Shown one piece after another: positions 9,839 through 20,284 of a stretch of 27,621 bases of DNA. The translations under genes were made by a program, and so were the position numbers. This DNA comes from Sporisorium sorghi (Eukaryota; Basidiomycota; Ustilaginomycetes; Ustilaginales; Ustilaginaceae): the NCBI GenBank assembly GCA_023212695.1, contig JALCCG010000276.1, forward strand, positions 1 through 27,621, in the 5' to 3' direction. Each line of letters starts with the position of its first letter. The first letter of the stretch is position 1. The notes under the pieces are model-generated. The model was not told the origin of the DNA. It did not search any database and was given only the letters and a program-made list of their open reading frames with translations.

Positions 9839-10182
9839 GGTTGGGGCTAAGAGGGTGAGTTGCGAGATGGTGATGGTCAGAAAGCAAGGTCGTCGTGCTT
9901 TGTCCCACCGTTGTTCCCCTTTTTCCCCTTTGAGCGATAGAGGCAAAGCGGAACGAGGTGGTCCGAGCGAGAGCGCTGCGCCAAAGGAGGAAAAAAAAAA
10001 AAAAAGAAAAAAAAAAAAAAGGGTCTTCCGAACACGCGCGTGTGGCGCGGTCGGCAATTCCGCCTTTTGCTGATACGGCCGTTTAGAAAGCTGATCGATT
10101 TAACAAATTTCGAGAAATCGAATCGAGTTTTGCTTCTCCACCTTGTTCACCTGTCGCCATCATCATCACAGCGAAAGACAGC
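9839..10182. promoter_or_regulatory. Divergent promoter region with A15-G-A14 tract
   Basis: These 344 bases separate the divergent carboxypeptidase (-) and PRCC-like (+) genes and must hold both promoters. The standout element is A15-G-A14 at 9991-10020, a poly(dA:dT) tract of the kind that excludes nucleosomes at fungal promoters. No clear TATA box or factor site can be assigned. Confidence 0.6.
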
Positions 10183-11658
10183 ATGGCATCGGGTCTAGCA
10201 TCGCTGGCTGGCTACGGCAGCGACTCGGATGATGAAGGTGCCGTACCAACTAGCAGCCATACCGTCTCTGCTCCAACTCGACCACCATCCTCTTCGAAAC
10301 TCGGCGCGCTGCTTCCACAACCAAAAGCTGGACTCGCATCCAAACTCCCTCCACCATCATCCTCAGCGAGCGGAAGTGATCTGTCTCTACCACCACCTAC
10401 ATCATCTGCTCCAAGCAAACGCAAAGTGATCAAGGTCGATTCGCTTTCAAACTTTCGAGCAAGCAACGATGGCAGCGACTCGGACGAGGCTGCATCAACC
10501 GACAGCAGGAAGCCCAGGCTAGGCTCGAGTACGCAGAATGGATCTACCTCGAAACACTCGCTCCTCGGAATGCTACCTGCACCTAAGCGCAAGGACGACG
10601 AAGTTCTGGCCGAGAGAAACAGGCAGGCAGAGGCGAGGAAGGCAGCCAAGGCGAACAAAGATGCGGATGCGTCGACCTCCACACAGGCACCGCTCAGCCT
10701 TGATAAGAGTGCTTTGCGTGCAGCTTCTCCGGATGGCCAGCTCCAAGGAGACGATGCAGAAGAGGCTGTATCCAATGCTACCTCGTCTAGCAAACCAAAG
10801 GGAAAGAACAACGATGCTTTCAGGGCCATGCTTGGGCTCAAGCCTGCAACAGCCAAGCCACGTGCATCTCCAGCCGCGTCAGTCTCTTCCTCGGCGAGCG
10901 CAAGCACCAAGCCGGTCACACGGCCACAACCATCATCGTCCAAGATCCTGCCTCAGCCATCGACAGCAACATCTCTCGTCACGCCAAATTCAGGACGAGC
11001 AGCATCGAGCAAGGCCGAGGCTGCAACAGCACCGGTCGACTTTTTCTCGCTCGCCTCTACTCGTTCTTCCACCACTTTCACTGCATCTGCACCAAGCTCG
11101 TCATCATTTTCCATCTCGTCAGCTCCGACAATATCACATCCTGATGTCGCCAGCGCAAATGACGAAGCTCACGGACGCGAAGACGAAGCAGACGAATATC
11201 CCGGCTGGCAACTCGACCCAGACGGCTCGTGGGTGCCCGTCACACCCGAAGCACATGCTCAGCTGCTCGCCTACCAGCAATCCCTCTCCCAATCCACCGC
11301 TCCCACGTCCAGAAGCGCATCCAACCTCGACGGCACACGCGATCTGCTAGCTGCAGGCTTGACACCCGAAGACATTCAAGCCTTTGATGCCTCCACCGCA
11401 GCTCGTGATGGTTATCTGGATGCCAACGGTGACCCGGCTGATAACGAAAAGTATGCAGCAGCAGCAGCAGCAGCAGCCGAGCTCGCCGCGGGGAACAGAG
11501 ACGTGCAGCAGAGGAAGCCGGGCATGCTCAAGGGGTTGAGGAAGGGCCAGCTCAGCAGTCTCGTCAGTCTGGCCAGCGAGAATAGGAGCCAGCTCGAGAA
11601 GCGGTGGCAGAGGAACCGCGAGGCCAAAGCTCAACGTTCGAATCGGTACGGCTTTTGA
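10183..11658 (+). CDS. PRCC-like protein (mitotic checkpoint regulator MAD2B-interacting/PRCC family)
   Basis: PRCC-family proteins are nuclear and associate with the spliceosome; human PRCC also binds MAD2B. This is a 491-residue, single-exon gene. The N-terminus (MASGLASLAGYGSDSDDE) has the short LxxYGSDSD-type motif common at the start of PRCC and other splicing proteins. A long Ser/Pro/Ala-rich linker follows. The conserved C-terminal part begins near 345 (YPGWQLDPDGSWVPV) and ends with LKGLRKGQLSSLVSLA, then QLEKRWQRNREAK and a terminal RYGF. That layout matches the PRCC C-terminus, which ends in KYGF after an LELKNTW-like motif. A GCA repeat at about 11456-11475 encodes an Ala run inside the conserved part. 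The start ATG is well placed in the divergent promoter. Family assignment is confident; the splicing role is inferred from homologues. Confidence 0.87.
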   Translation: MASGLASLAGYGSDSDDEGAVPTSSHTVSAPTRPPSSSKLGALLPQPKAGLASKLPPPSSSASGSDLSLPPPTSSAPSKRKVIKVDSLSNFRASNDGSDSDEAASTDSRKPRLGSSTQNGSTSKHSLLGMLPAPKRKDDEVLAERNRQAEARKAAKANKDADASTSTQAPLSLDKSALRAASPDGQLQGDDAEEAVSNATSSSKPKGKNNDAFRAMLGLKPATAKPRASPAASVSSSASASTKPVTRPQPSSSKILPQPSTATSLVTPNSGRAASSKAEAATAPVDFFSLASTRSSTTFTASAPSSSSFSISSAPTISHPDVASANDEAHGREDEADEYPGWQLDPDGSWVPVTPEAHAQLLAYQQSLSQSTAPTSRSASNLDGTRDLLAAGLTPEDIQAFDASTAARDGYLDANGDPADNEKYAAAAAAAAELAAGNRDVQQRKPGMLKGLRKGQLSSLVSLASENRSQLEKRWQRNREAKAQRSNRYGF

Positions 11659-12045
11659 GTGGTCGCGCACACATTCTTCCTGTACTTGTAATGATAAAGA
11701 CCCTGTACTCTATCGACGATGACAAACTTGTGATTGTGATCCGTATGAGAAGAGCGAGAGAAGGAGCTCTCGAGGCTGTCTTGCGATATTTCTTACATAC
11801 ATGTTAGATTTGGGTCGAAGCGGTGCACAAGCCATCGAAAATCGTTTTCTTGAGCTTCTTCTCGACACTCTCGTTGCTTTTTTTTTGCCTCCCTTCCTCC
11901 ATCATCATCTTCGCCTCTGCTGTCAACTTCCACGGCGGAGCTTGCCTTGCTCGCAGCCCATGATACCATAGAACACAGCTACAATCCACCACCACGAAAG
12001 CGCGACAGGCGTTCTGCTCTGGTGACGCTCGCCGCCCTATCAACC
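11659..12045. other. Spacer between PRCC-like and TRAPPC11 genes
   Basis: This 387-bp gap holds the 3' UTR of the PRCC-like gene and the promoter and 5' UTR of TRAPPC11, both on the plus strand. A short T-run lies near 11878-11887, next to pyrimidine-rich sequence. The TRAPPC11 frame stays open upstream to 11947, but that extension lacks family similarity. Nothing else is recognised. Confidence 0.6.
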
Positions 12046-15000
12046 ATGAACGCCTTCCCGCCAGAGCTGCTCCACCATCACTTTGCGTGTATGGTGGTTG
12101 CTGGCCTCACACCGCCTTCAAAGTCATCAGCGCCTCCTACCACAGCAGCCACCGAGTCGACCGCATTGCCAGATCATCCCACCTCGGTGTTTCCAGATCT
12201 CACCAAGTCTCTGCACGACATACTGTCCTCTCGAGCTCGCAATACACTCTGGGACCCATCACGCGGTCGAGCAGCTGTCTTTCATACCGTCTTTGCCGAT
12301 CACTTTGTCCGTCTTCCCCCACTCAAGACCAAACCTTCAGCTCGACACGTTCCGCCGATACCTTCCATCACCACAGGTTCTTCTGCCACACCCTCGGATG
12401 CATCCACTGCTGCATTCTCAGCACTACCACCACGATCACCCCTTTCGCCGTTGCATCCCAACTCTCCTCAGTTTCCAGATGGACTCATCGCGCCAGTCTG
12501 GGTACGCAAGCATCGCGAGCTCGTTCCTTCCGTGTTCGTCTCGTTCCACTGCCTACCAACATCATCCGATATGGAGCATCTGCGGAGATCCGACGAGGCG
12601 CTCATCAAGACCATCTCGGAACGCAGACGCACGCTCACAGAGCGTGGCATCAAGCTCACCGTCGTGCTTTTGACGCAGAGAGAAACGCTCGACGATCCAC
12701 AGCTCGAGGCCAGACTCAGCTTTGTAAGGAGGAACAGCGGCCTCGATTCCAGAGCGAGCCTCTTTGTGCTAACACCCGTCACCAAGCCAGAGCTCTCCGA
12801 GTTTGTGACGAGCTTGCACAGTGCGCTATTTGAATCGGCTGCCGACTACTATCGCGAGCATGCGAGGCGAGTCAAGCGCAAACGTACACGCTATCCGCCG
12901 CCGCCCTCGACACTCCAACCTCTTGCAACTGCTCTCGGGACGCTCCCATCTGCACTGCCGTCGAGCGCGAAAACGCTCGGGGTGGGCGACATCAGCTGGC
13001 TCAGTCGCCAAGGATGGATCGTGCGAAGCGAGTACAAGCTCGCTGTGTTTGCCGAGCTGGCAGGAGACATGCAAGAGGCAGCTTTGCGCTACAGAGAAGC
13101 GTACGATCTGCTGTGCAACTCGCCCACGTGTCTGTTGGGTAGCACGCTCATGCTGCCGCCGCGCACAAAGCGATGGGCAGAAGCCAAAGTGTTGGCGGAT
13201 ACGCTCACCGTGCGCATCTGCAAGCTATTGTTGTATGCCGATGACGGAGAGGGCGCGGCGGTGTTCTTTCGAAGACACTTGGCCAGGTTCACGGAGCTGA
13301 GCACAGGTTGGGGGATTGGAGCCATGACGTTCGAGTATTGGTCCTGGCTGGCCAAGCAGTACAAGCTGTTTGGCGAGCTCGTCGAGCACGCCACACGCGC
13401 TGTGCCCGGTTCGCCGCTGCCGCCCTTCCAGCTTGCGGTCCATGCACCGCCGTTGCCGTCCAAGCTGATCCACCCGGATGCGCTGCCACGCTTTTCAGAC
13501 GGACGAGGCGGCGTCGTCGCTCCACCTGGAATGCTGCTGCCCAACGCCAACGCCGTCGCCGTCTCCACGTGCCCCCACACTGCGCTCCAATCTCCCGGCG
13601 CTTACTACTACCTCGCCGCACTATGCACGCTCGAACGGCGAGACCGCTTCCTGCGAGCGACCTCGCATTCCGCTGCACCCAAAGACGAAACAGACTCGAC
13701 AAGTCCCCTGGCACACGAACGCAAGGTCGACCACACCGCACACCTCACCGAATCGCTCACCAAGGCCTACGACTCTTTCAAACGCAACCGTCTCCACCGC
13801 GCTGCACTGCTCATCGCTGCACGCATCGCAAGTGCGTACTACGACGGAGGGCATCACGAGATGGCGCTCAAGTTTTTGGAGAGGATCCTGAAGAGCTACA
13901 CCAAGGAGCAAGTGTACCATGTGCGCGCGAATTTGATCGAGACGGCGATCCAGGCGGCGATTGCGGCCAAAGATCGAACGAGCGCCGTCAAGATGCTGGT
14001 GGAAGTGCTTGATCCGCTGTTGCCGATCGAGGAGGGCAGGAGGGCGGAGATGGTGAATGCGGTCAAGACGTTTTTGAGCCAGTCGACGGACGGCGTCGAC
14101 GGGAAGCAGGGAGAGGCGGTGGAAGGGGACGATGGAAAGAATGAGGATAGCGGTGCAGGTGTTGCAGCAGTAGCAGCGGGATTTTTGGGTGCAGAAGTGG
14201 TCTTCCCGGCGGCAGAGGTCGAGTTTGGGGCCGAGGTGCCGTTCCAAGTCATCCTGCGTAATACTGCCGAGACGTTCGACTTGCTAGACGTGCTTTGCGC
14301 TCAACGTCTCACTTTGCACGTCGAGAGCGGCGACGAAGCCAATCAATCACTCGTCGAGATCCATTGCACCGACGACGCTTCTTCGTCCACACCACTCATC
14401 GTGGATCTGGGACAGATCGATCTCGCATCCACACAGCCAACGTCGACCCACGCAGATCTGAGCGCCTTGTTCGCGCCCACATCAGCAGCCTCAGGCGTCG
14501 TCGCAATTCAAGGTCGCTTCAAGCCGCATCGACAGGGCGCGATACGGGTCGTCGGACTCACAGTGCACGCTGTTGCGGGTAGCAAACTCAACTTGCAGCT
14601 CGATGTTGCTCTGCCGGACCAAGACGCCACCCATGCGACTGACACGGCGAGCAGCAGCGGTCTCAACAACGTCCAGTGGCTCCTGCCCAGCAGTCGCAGC
14701 ATCAGCCTCACGCAACGCCTCAACCCATCCATCACGCTCGTCCGACCGAAACGCTTCAATGTCTCTCTTCACCTCGCCACCCCCAACACGTCCTCGGCGT
14801 ACTACATCGACGAATGCATCCCGCTCACGATCAGCGTCGAGAACCACGAGTCGCAGCCGCTGCACGCGTGGGTCGACGCCGTGCTCCAGCCGAGCTACGA
14901 TGGCGCGCTCGATACGCTTCTGTCGTCCAACTCCGACTCGGCTTCTGGTGCGGAGAAGGGTAGCAGTAGGCAGTCGATCACAGGTGTGCCGCTGGAGAGC

Positions 15001-15984
15001 GTGGAAGCGGGTGGGAAGGCGGAGACGGTGGTGTGGTTGACGGCGAGACAGGCAGCGGGGGTGAGGGTGGTTGATGTGTGCGTGCGCGTGGCTGCTGGTG
15101 AAGGGGAGAGGGAGGTGGAGGCGCTGGATGTTGCGGCGAGTGCGAGTTTGAGTGTGGGCGTGGGGAAGCTGTTTGATTGCAGGACATGGATGAGGGTTGT
15201 TGGTGGGGAGAAGGGGAGCGAGGGGAAGGCGTTGCTGGAGTTTGAAGAGGACGAGGACGAGGACGTGGAGAAAGCGGAGGAAAAGGAGCAGGTTGTGGGG
15301 CTGGACGTCGAAATGACGGGAGCAGACACAGTGCAAGTGACGCAGATCGAGCTGATGAGCGGTTCCGACGTCCTTCCCATCCCAAGCGACGACGACGAGC
15401 AAGCGGCAGCGTTAGGCGATTGGTTCACGCAAGACCGGTTCTCCTTCACCCACCGTCTCTCCTCCTCGCCGACACACTGGCGCATCACATGGACGCGACC
15501 CTCGTCCACCTCGTCCTCACCCTCCACCTCGCTCATCCCCATCACACCCTCGCCCACCACTTCCATCCCGCACCCCAACCTCACCCTCACCCTCACCTAC
15601 CCTCTCCACACCACCCTCCTCACCCCGCTCGACGTCTCGCTCACCCTGCACAACCACCACGCCTCGCGCTCCTTCTCGCTCGTCCTCACGCTCGACAGCG
15701 ACGAGCACTTCACGCTCGCCGGCACGCGTCGTCTGTCCATCCCATACCTCCTGCCCGGCCAGCACGTCTCACTGCGCCCATTCGCACGGCTCGTGCCGCA
15801 GACGATCGGGCGGTTCGCGCTGCCGAACCTGGCGGTGCGGCTGGTGGACCCGCTGGACCCGGCGGCGACGCTGGCGGTGGTCGCGTCGGGTGAGCCTGCG
15901 GAGGACGGCTGGGCGAGACTGGTTCGGTTCAGGTTCGGGAGTGAGGAGGACAAAGGGCTGCCGAGGGTCGTGGTTAGACTGTAG
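12046..15984 (+). CDS. TRAPPC11: Trafficking protein particle complex subunit 11 (foie gras family)
   Basis: TRAPPC11 is a large subunit of TRAPP complexes, which act in ER-Golgi traffic and autophagy. The chosen ATG gives MNAFPPELLHHHF followed by MVVAGLTPP, which matches fungal homologues; the open frame starts 99 bases earlier without similarity. The product is 1312 residues in one exon. The N-terminal third has LTVVLLTQRETLDDP and RRNSGLDSRASLFVL, followed by a Tyr-rich helical stretch. The foie gras domain starts near residue 315 with DISWLSRQGWIVRSEYKLAV and runs as helical repeats to about 680 (GGHHEMALKFLERILKSYTK). The last ~600 residues are beta-rich, with a Gryzun-like C-terminal domain (about 1150-1312). 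An acidic insertion (EFEEDEDEDVEKAEEKEQ) lies near 1065-1085. It is convergent with the next gene at a 33-bp gap. Confidence 0.92.
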   Translation: MNAFPPELLHHHFACMVVAGLTPPSKSSAPPTTAATESTALPDHPTSVFPDLTKSLHDILSSRARNTLWDPSRGRAAVFHTVFADHFVRLPPLKTKPSARHVPPIPSITTGSSATPSDASTAAFSALPPRSPLSPLHPNSPQFPDGLIAPVWVRKHRELVPSVFVSFHCLPTSSDMEHLRRSDEALIKTISERRRTLTERGIKLTVVLLTQRETLDDPQLEARLSFVRRNSGLDSRASLFVLTPVTKPELSEFVTSLHSALFESAADYYREHARRVKRKRTRYPPPPSTLQPLATALGTLPSALPSSAKTLGVGDISWLSRQGWIVRSEYKLAVFAELAGDMQEAALRYREAYDLLCNSPTCLLGSTLMLPPRTKRWAEAKVLADTLTVRICKLLLYADDGEGAAVFFRRHLARFTELSTGWGIGAMTFEYWSWLAKQYKLFGELVEHATRAVPGSPLPPFQLAVHAPPLPSKLIHPDALPRFSDGRGGVVAPPGMLLPNANAVAVSTCPHTALQSPGAYYYLAALCTLERRDRFLRATSHSAAPKDETDSTSPLAHERKVDHTAHLTESLTKAYDSFKRNRLHRAALLIAARIASAYYDGGHHEMALKFLERILKSYTKEQVYHVRANLIETAIQAAIAAKDRTSAVKMLVEVLDPLLPIEEGRRAEMVNAVKTFLSQSTDGVDGKQGEAVEGDDGKNEDSGAGVAAVAAGFLGAEVVFPAAEVEFGAEVPFQVILRNTAETFDLLDVLCAQRLTLHVESGDEANQSLVEIHCTDDASSSTPLIVDLGQIDLASTQPTSTHADLSALFAPTSAASGVVAIQGRFKPHRQGAIRVVGLTVHAVAGSKLNLQLDVALPDQDATHATDTASSSGLNNVQWLLPSSRSISLTQRLNPSITLVRPKRFNVSLHLATPNTSSAYYIDECIPLTISVENHESQPLHAWVDAVLQPSYDGALDTLLSSNSDSASGAEKGSSRQSITGVPLESVEAGGKAETVVWLTARQAAGVRVVDVCVRVAAGEGEREVEALDVAASASLSVGVGKLFDCRTWMRVVGGEKGSEGKALLEFEEDEDEDVEKAEEKEQVVGLDVEMTGADTVQVTQIELMSGSDVLPIPSDDDEQAAALGDWFTQDRFSFTHRLSSSPTHWRITWTRPSSTSSSPSTSLIPITPSPTTSIPHPNLTLTLTYPLHTTLLTPLDVSLTLHNHHASRSFSLVLTLDSDEHFTLAGTRRLSIPYLLPGQHVSLRPFARLVPQTIGRFALPNLAVRLVDPLDPAATLAVVASGEPAEDGWARLVRFRFGSEEDKGLPRVVVRL

Positions 15985-16017
15985 TAGAACTGAAATTCAG
16001 TGATGGGGAAATGGTAG

Positions 16018-17214
16018 CTAGGATGAAAACATGCGTAGGAGCGAACGCAGCGTGAGCCCGCGCTTGCCCTGCGTGCGATCTGTTTCCACGGTGTTGAACG
16101 GCTTGACGAGCGACGTGAGTGCAGCAGCGTGCGTCGTGTGCGCTGCGGCGGTGGCGGTGAATGCGAGCGACAGCGGGCGCGCCGAGGCGAGTGCCACAGT
16201 CTGGGCGTGGGCGGGGTCGGAGGCGCTGCGTTGCGTGACCGAAGCGGCGGCGGAGGTGGTGGTGGAGCGCAGGCTGAGCTTGAGGTTTCGAAGCGGGTGT
16301 TGCTTGGGCTGTTTGTGCTCCATCATGTGCTCGGGCGAGGGGCTTTGGCGCGGGAACGCTACGTTGTCGTGCTCGCCGCAGTCGTGGACGCGTGACGACG
16401 CCTTGCCACCAACATAAGCATCGCCACCCGCACGCGTGTCTGCCACACCCTTCCAGCGCCTCTGCGACGGCTGCGACGGCGACGTCTTCCTATCAAAATG
16501 CAGCGCCTTTCCCCCCTCCTCTCCGCGCCACCCTCCTGCACCCAGCGCACCCGCGGTATGCGGTCTGCTCGCCTGCGCCTTTCCCCACACCGCCCTATCC
16601 CGCGTGCTCGCCTCGAACGCGTTCCTCCTCTCTCCCCTAACCCCTTGCACCATTACCTCTGCGTACAGCCCAGGCAGCAGCTCACTCTCGCGGTACCACG
16701 CGATCATGACCATGGCCTCGAGCGCCTCAGCCGCCGCGCGCCGGATCGTGCCTAGCAGCAGCGCGTCCAGCTTCGACTCGCGTCTACCCATATGCCTCTG
16801 CAGATCCCGCAGCAGAGGTGCGACCAGCAGACGGAGGTGCGCGAGGTGCGACTCGAACTCGTACGTCAGATCGCGCAGCGCTGATGCGTCGGACGTGTCG
16901 GGTGCAGCGCGCGGTGGTGAAGTGGGGGAGGGGCGCTGGGCGGAGAGCCGCGGGAAGACGGACGCGACTGGTGTGGCTGCCGCTGGAGAGGTGGGAGTTG
17001 GGTGTGGTGCGGTGCGTCGTGGCACGAGCGTTTCTTCGGAGCGATTGGTTTCGTTGGACAAAGTGCTCTCCGGTGCGTGAAGTGGTGGGGTGGCAGGGAA
17101 CCGCGCGAGCGCAGAGTCGAGCGAATCGGCGCTACTGCTCGCTTGGGTGTAGAGCGTCCATCGTTCCTCGGCGGAGCGTGGAGGTGCTGCCGCGGTCTGC
17201 TGTGTGACGGGCAT
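16018..17214 (-). CDS. Unknown protein with a central helical segment
   Basis: The open frame encodes 398 residues without introns and ends 33 bp from the TRAPPC11 stop. I recognise no family. The N-terminal ~110 residues are Ala/Pro/Ser/Thr-rich. A central segment at about 115-205 looks folded and alpha-helical (LTYEFESHLAHLRLLVAPLL, then EALEAMVMIAWYRESELLPG). The tail is basic and low complexity with a final GLTLRSLLRMFSS. No signal peptide or membrane helix is evident. Codon use and the clean start at 17214 favour a real gene over the overlapping plus-strand frames, which are Arg/Cys-rich and shorter. It may be a lineage-restricted smut protein. Function is unknown. Confidence 0.6.
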   Translation of the reverse strand: MPVTQQTAAAPPRSAEERWTLYTQASSSADSLDSALARFPATPPLHAPESTLSNETNRSEETLVPRRTAPHPTPTSPAAATPVASVFPRLSAQRPSPTSPPRAAPDTSDASALRDLTYEFESHLAHLRLLVAPLLRDLQRHMGRRESKLDALLLGTIRRAAAEALEAMVMIAWYRESELLPGLYAEVMVQGVRGERRNAFEASTRDRAVWGKAQASRPHTAGALGAGGWRGEEGGKALHFDRKTSPSQPSQRRWKGVADTRAGGDAYVGGKASSRVHDCGEHDNVAFPRQSPSPEHMMEHKQPKQHPLRNLKLSLRSTTTSAAASVTQRSASDPAHAQTVALASARPLSLAFTATAAAHTTHAAALTSLVKPFNTVETDRTQGKRGLTLRSLLRMFSS

Positions 17215-19396
17215 TTTGCGCTAGACGTGGAGGACAGTGGAGTCGATGCTGGACGAGGTAGCGAAGAGAGTGTGGGGAGCAGGGGGGTCTTATAGCTGTC
17301 CCGCATCGCTCGCTCGCACTGCTTGGCGTCAAGCCACTCCTAATCAGGGCGATTGCGCACAGCGACGTACACGCTTGACAGCTTCGAGATGAAGCGCATT
17401 CCTGTGCTCGAACGGCGAGTGCGAAAAACCCGCAGAGCAAGCACGGACATTGCGCTGATGAGATCTGAGGCATGCTGGTCGAAGTCTCCTTCGACAAAGA
17501 TTTAGCTCTCCTTGTGCGCCGCCGATGAAGTCTGTCGCTGCTCCCCACCTGCGCAAGAATGTGTTGGTCGAGCCATGCGCAGACAGTGTGGGTATGTGTG
17601 ACATCCGCCTTCATCCTCCTTTTAAAGTTTTGCTGCGTGGGAGGGAGGCCAAGAAGGAAAAGCCAAATGGAGCGTGCACATTGTTGTACCGGATGAGCTT
17701 CGCATCCAAGCGCAAGCGATCGTCGGATTCTCTGAAATGTCTCGCATGGCGTGAGAAGCAACCTTGTTGCACGACCGAGACGGCTCCGCGTCCAGCCCAC
17801 CTGGAACACTGTGCGCACGCGTGGCCGGCTGTGGTTCTACCCGACAAGACCTCGCCGACGTTGCCGGATGAGGCGGGTGGCAGATGAAGTTTCGACGTGC
17901 GAGAGAGCGTGTGGCTTCATATGTGCACGGTTGCAGGAAACCAGCGAGAGAGTGAGCGGTGCGCTGTTCACCCAACGCGCGCAACAAGGTCAAGGTTGGT
18001 ACGCTCTTCCAAGACGATCTCACACACCGGTGTGCGGCAAGCAGCTCGATGGCAGTCTCAAGCTCCAGTCCAAACCTTGACGCCGTTGTAAGATAGCGTG
18101 GCACGCCTGTCGACGGGCGTTTGTGCGCCGACACGGTGCGATTTTGTTTTTCGAGCTGCGAGGATATCGCGGAGCTCGCAGCTGTCCAAGAAGCGTGCGC
18201 ACTCTTCCCAGGCGCAAGCTCAGGCTTTTGAAACACAAGCCTGCGCAACAAGAACGCTCAAGAGACGGTGATTGACAAACAACACTTGAGCGGGCATCTC
18301 GGATCGGAATTTGCGCTGGACCAACAACGGTGACTTTCGGTACGATAGTAAGCTCGTAGCGTGTAAACGGGGAAAGCAAGTTGGACGAGCTGCATGGCGG
18401 GCAGTCGACTGGGTGACGCACACCTTTGGCTTCCGTACTCCGGACGTGGGGACACGCACAGCGCAGCGCAACGCCGAGCGGCGGTCCGAGCAATGCTTTT
18501 CGCTTGTCTTATGATACGCACTGCCAGACAGCTCAACATGAGCCCGAATCAGCATCCATGGTAGCCGAGGGACCATGGGCGGCCATGTGCGCGCTCAGTA
18601 TCTCCCCCGAGCTAAGCCTGACTCGTCGCTCACCGGACAATCGGTTCCGCGACGCATCCGCGGTCTGCGGAGCACATAAGCGCGCGCGAACAGCTCACCT
18701 TGGCAGCATGAGACCCTGGAAACATGCCGGAAGACAACGCCCGATCGGCGGTACACTCCGCCCCTCCTAGCCAAAAGGTCAGTAGCATGTGGTCACTGAG
18801 GTGCCGCTGCAGGGCTTTTGCGGACATACGCTGTCGCACAGACACACAGACTCAGGGACAGCAAAGACACGCAGAGACGTAGGCAAAGCGTATAGCAAAG
18901 ACAGAAGAACGGGCAAACTGACATCTAATTTTATTGTTGTGCGAGCGACGCTTTCAACCGTCAAGTCTCGACAAGTTTGCTTCTTAGCCGACCTCGTGGG
19001 GGGGGGGGGCGATGGCCATGGTGTGTGTGAGAGGGAGAGAGAGCTATCACTCGAAGGACTTGCAGCATTTCCATCCAACTGTCACTTATAACAGCAACAG
19101 CAGCATCAAAAGTGGTGGTAGCACGAGAATATCTTGCCTCACAGCCAAGTGACAGACAGCAACTGCATGGTCGCATGCTCGTTGGTCGCTGCCACATCTT
19201 TGCCGGTCTCTTTGGGTCATCAGCTGTCTCTCTATCCCTCCTCCTCTCCACCACCTTTTCTCAGCCACTGCAAATGCGTTCATGACCCGAATCTCTCGCT
19301 CCACCACCAGCGACCTTGCAACTAACCCGCCAGCCGGTCTCTCGTCACTTGGGCGCATGTTCTGACCCGTATCAGTCGTCGCTTTTCGCGTTCATC
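17215..19396. other. 2.2-kb region without a convincing gene
   Basis: Many short open frames overlap here on all strands, the longest being 209-228 residues on the minus strand. None shows domains, fungal-like codon bias or plausible splicing. A G10 run lies at about 18999-19008. Upstream of the transcription-factor gene the sequence becomes pyrimidine-rich (about 19200-19330), as expected for its 5' UTR. Gaps elsewhere in this window are mostly under 1 kb, so the stretch may be a long regulatory region, hold a noncoding RNA, or carry decayed sequence. Confidence 0.5.
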
Positions 19397-20224
19397 ATGG
19401 CATACCACCCTCACTCCATCTCAATGCACGACGCGTCTCGTCGAGAGCATGCTCAGCACTACTACCATCAGCTCTCGCGTGCATCGTCCTCATACGACCT
19501 TCACCCAGCATACGCGAACCACCCACAGCGCAGCTTTGCAGCCCCGCAACTGCCTGCACCTCGCAACTTGTCCGCCAGCGTTGCGCAATATGCTCATCGA
19601 GAGGGGGGGGTGCCTCTTCGCAGCCCTGATTCTGAGGGTTATGCTTCGTCACGGTTTGGGGGAAGCGAAAGGCCGCGTTCGTCTCGAGACGATGTGGATC
19701 GTACGACGATACGTCAGCGCTCAATTTGTAACGCAGAAGAGACCGGCTTTGGTTACGCTCCGCCACTTCCTGCATATGCTCGACCGTACGAGGCGAGTGG
19801 TCATCACATCGAGCCATCTCACTACGATGGCCGCAACGACAGCGGTCACGCTCGATCTCGAGGTGATTCGGACACTCGACAGCGGTTCGCTTCTGGCTCG
19901 ACAAGCTCGTCTCGAGATGATGCGTTCGCTGTGGCTGCGCTGCCGGTATCGTACTCTGCATCCCATGCGGACCTTGCTCGACGCTCGCCACAGCACCGGC
20001 AGCAGAGCCAGGGTTTGGGCGGGCACGATCTCGTCTCGAAGCCGCCTGCCGCCGATGCTGCGTGGGCAACTCCACGTGGCGCACACCCAGCGGTGAAGCG
20101 TTCGCTGCCCGCAGATCACGACGACACCGCGTGCCTGCACTACGAGTCGCCCAGCCCGCCTCAGCCCAAGCCTCCCGCTTCCTCCACCTTTTACAACCAC
20201 CGTCCACCGCCACCCACACCTTGC

Positions 20225-20284
<60 letters not shown>

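Noticed and set aside
10538..11350. 270-residue plus-strand frame inside the PRCC-like gene
   Set aside because: It is an out-of-frame reading, rich in Arg/His/Gln, while the main frame ends in the conserved PRCC C-terminus.
14491..15402. 303-residue minus-strand open frame
   Set aside because: It is antisense to TRAPPC11 and rich in His/Arg/Leu with no domain.
17622..18251. 209-residue minus-strand open frame
   Set aside because: Composition is not protein-like, there is no domain, and several frames overlap it; not enough to call a gene.
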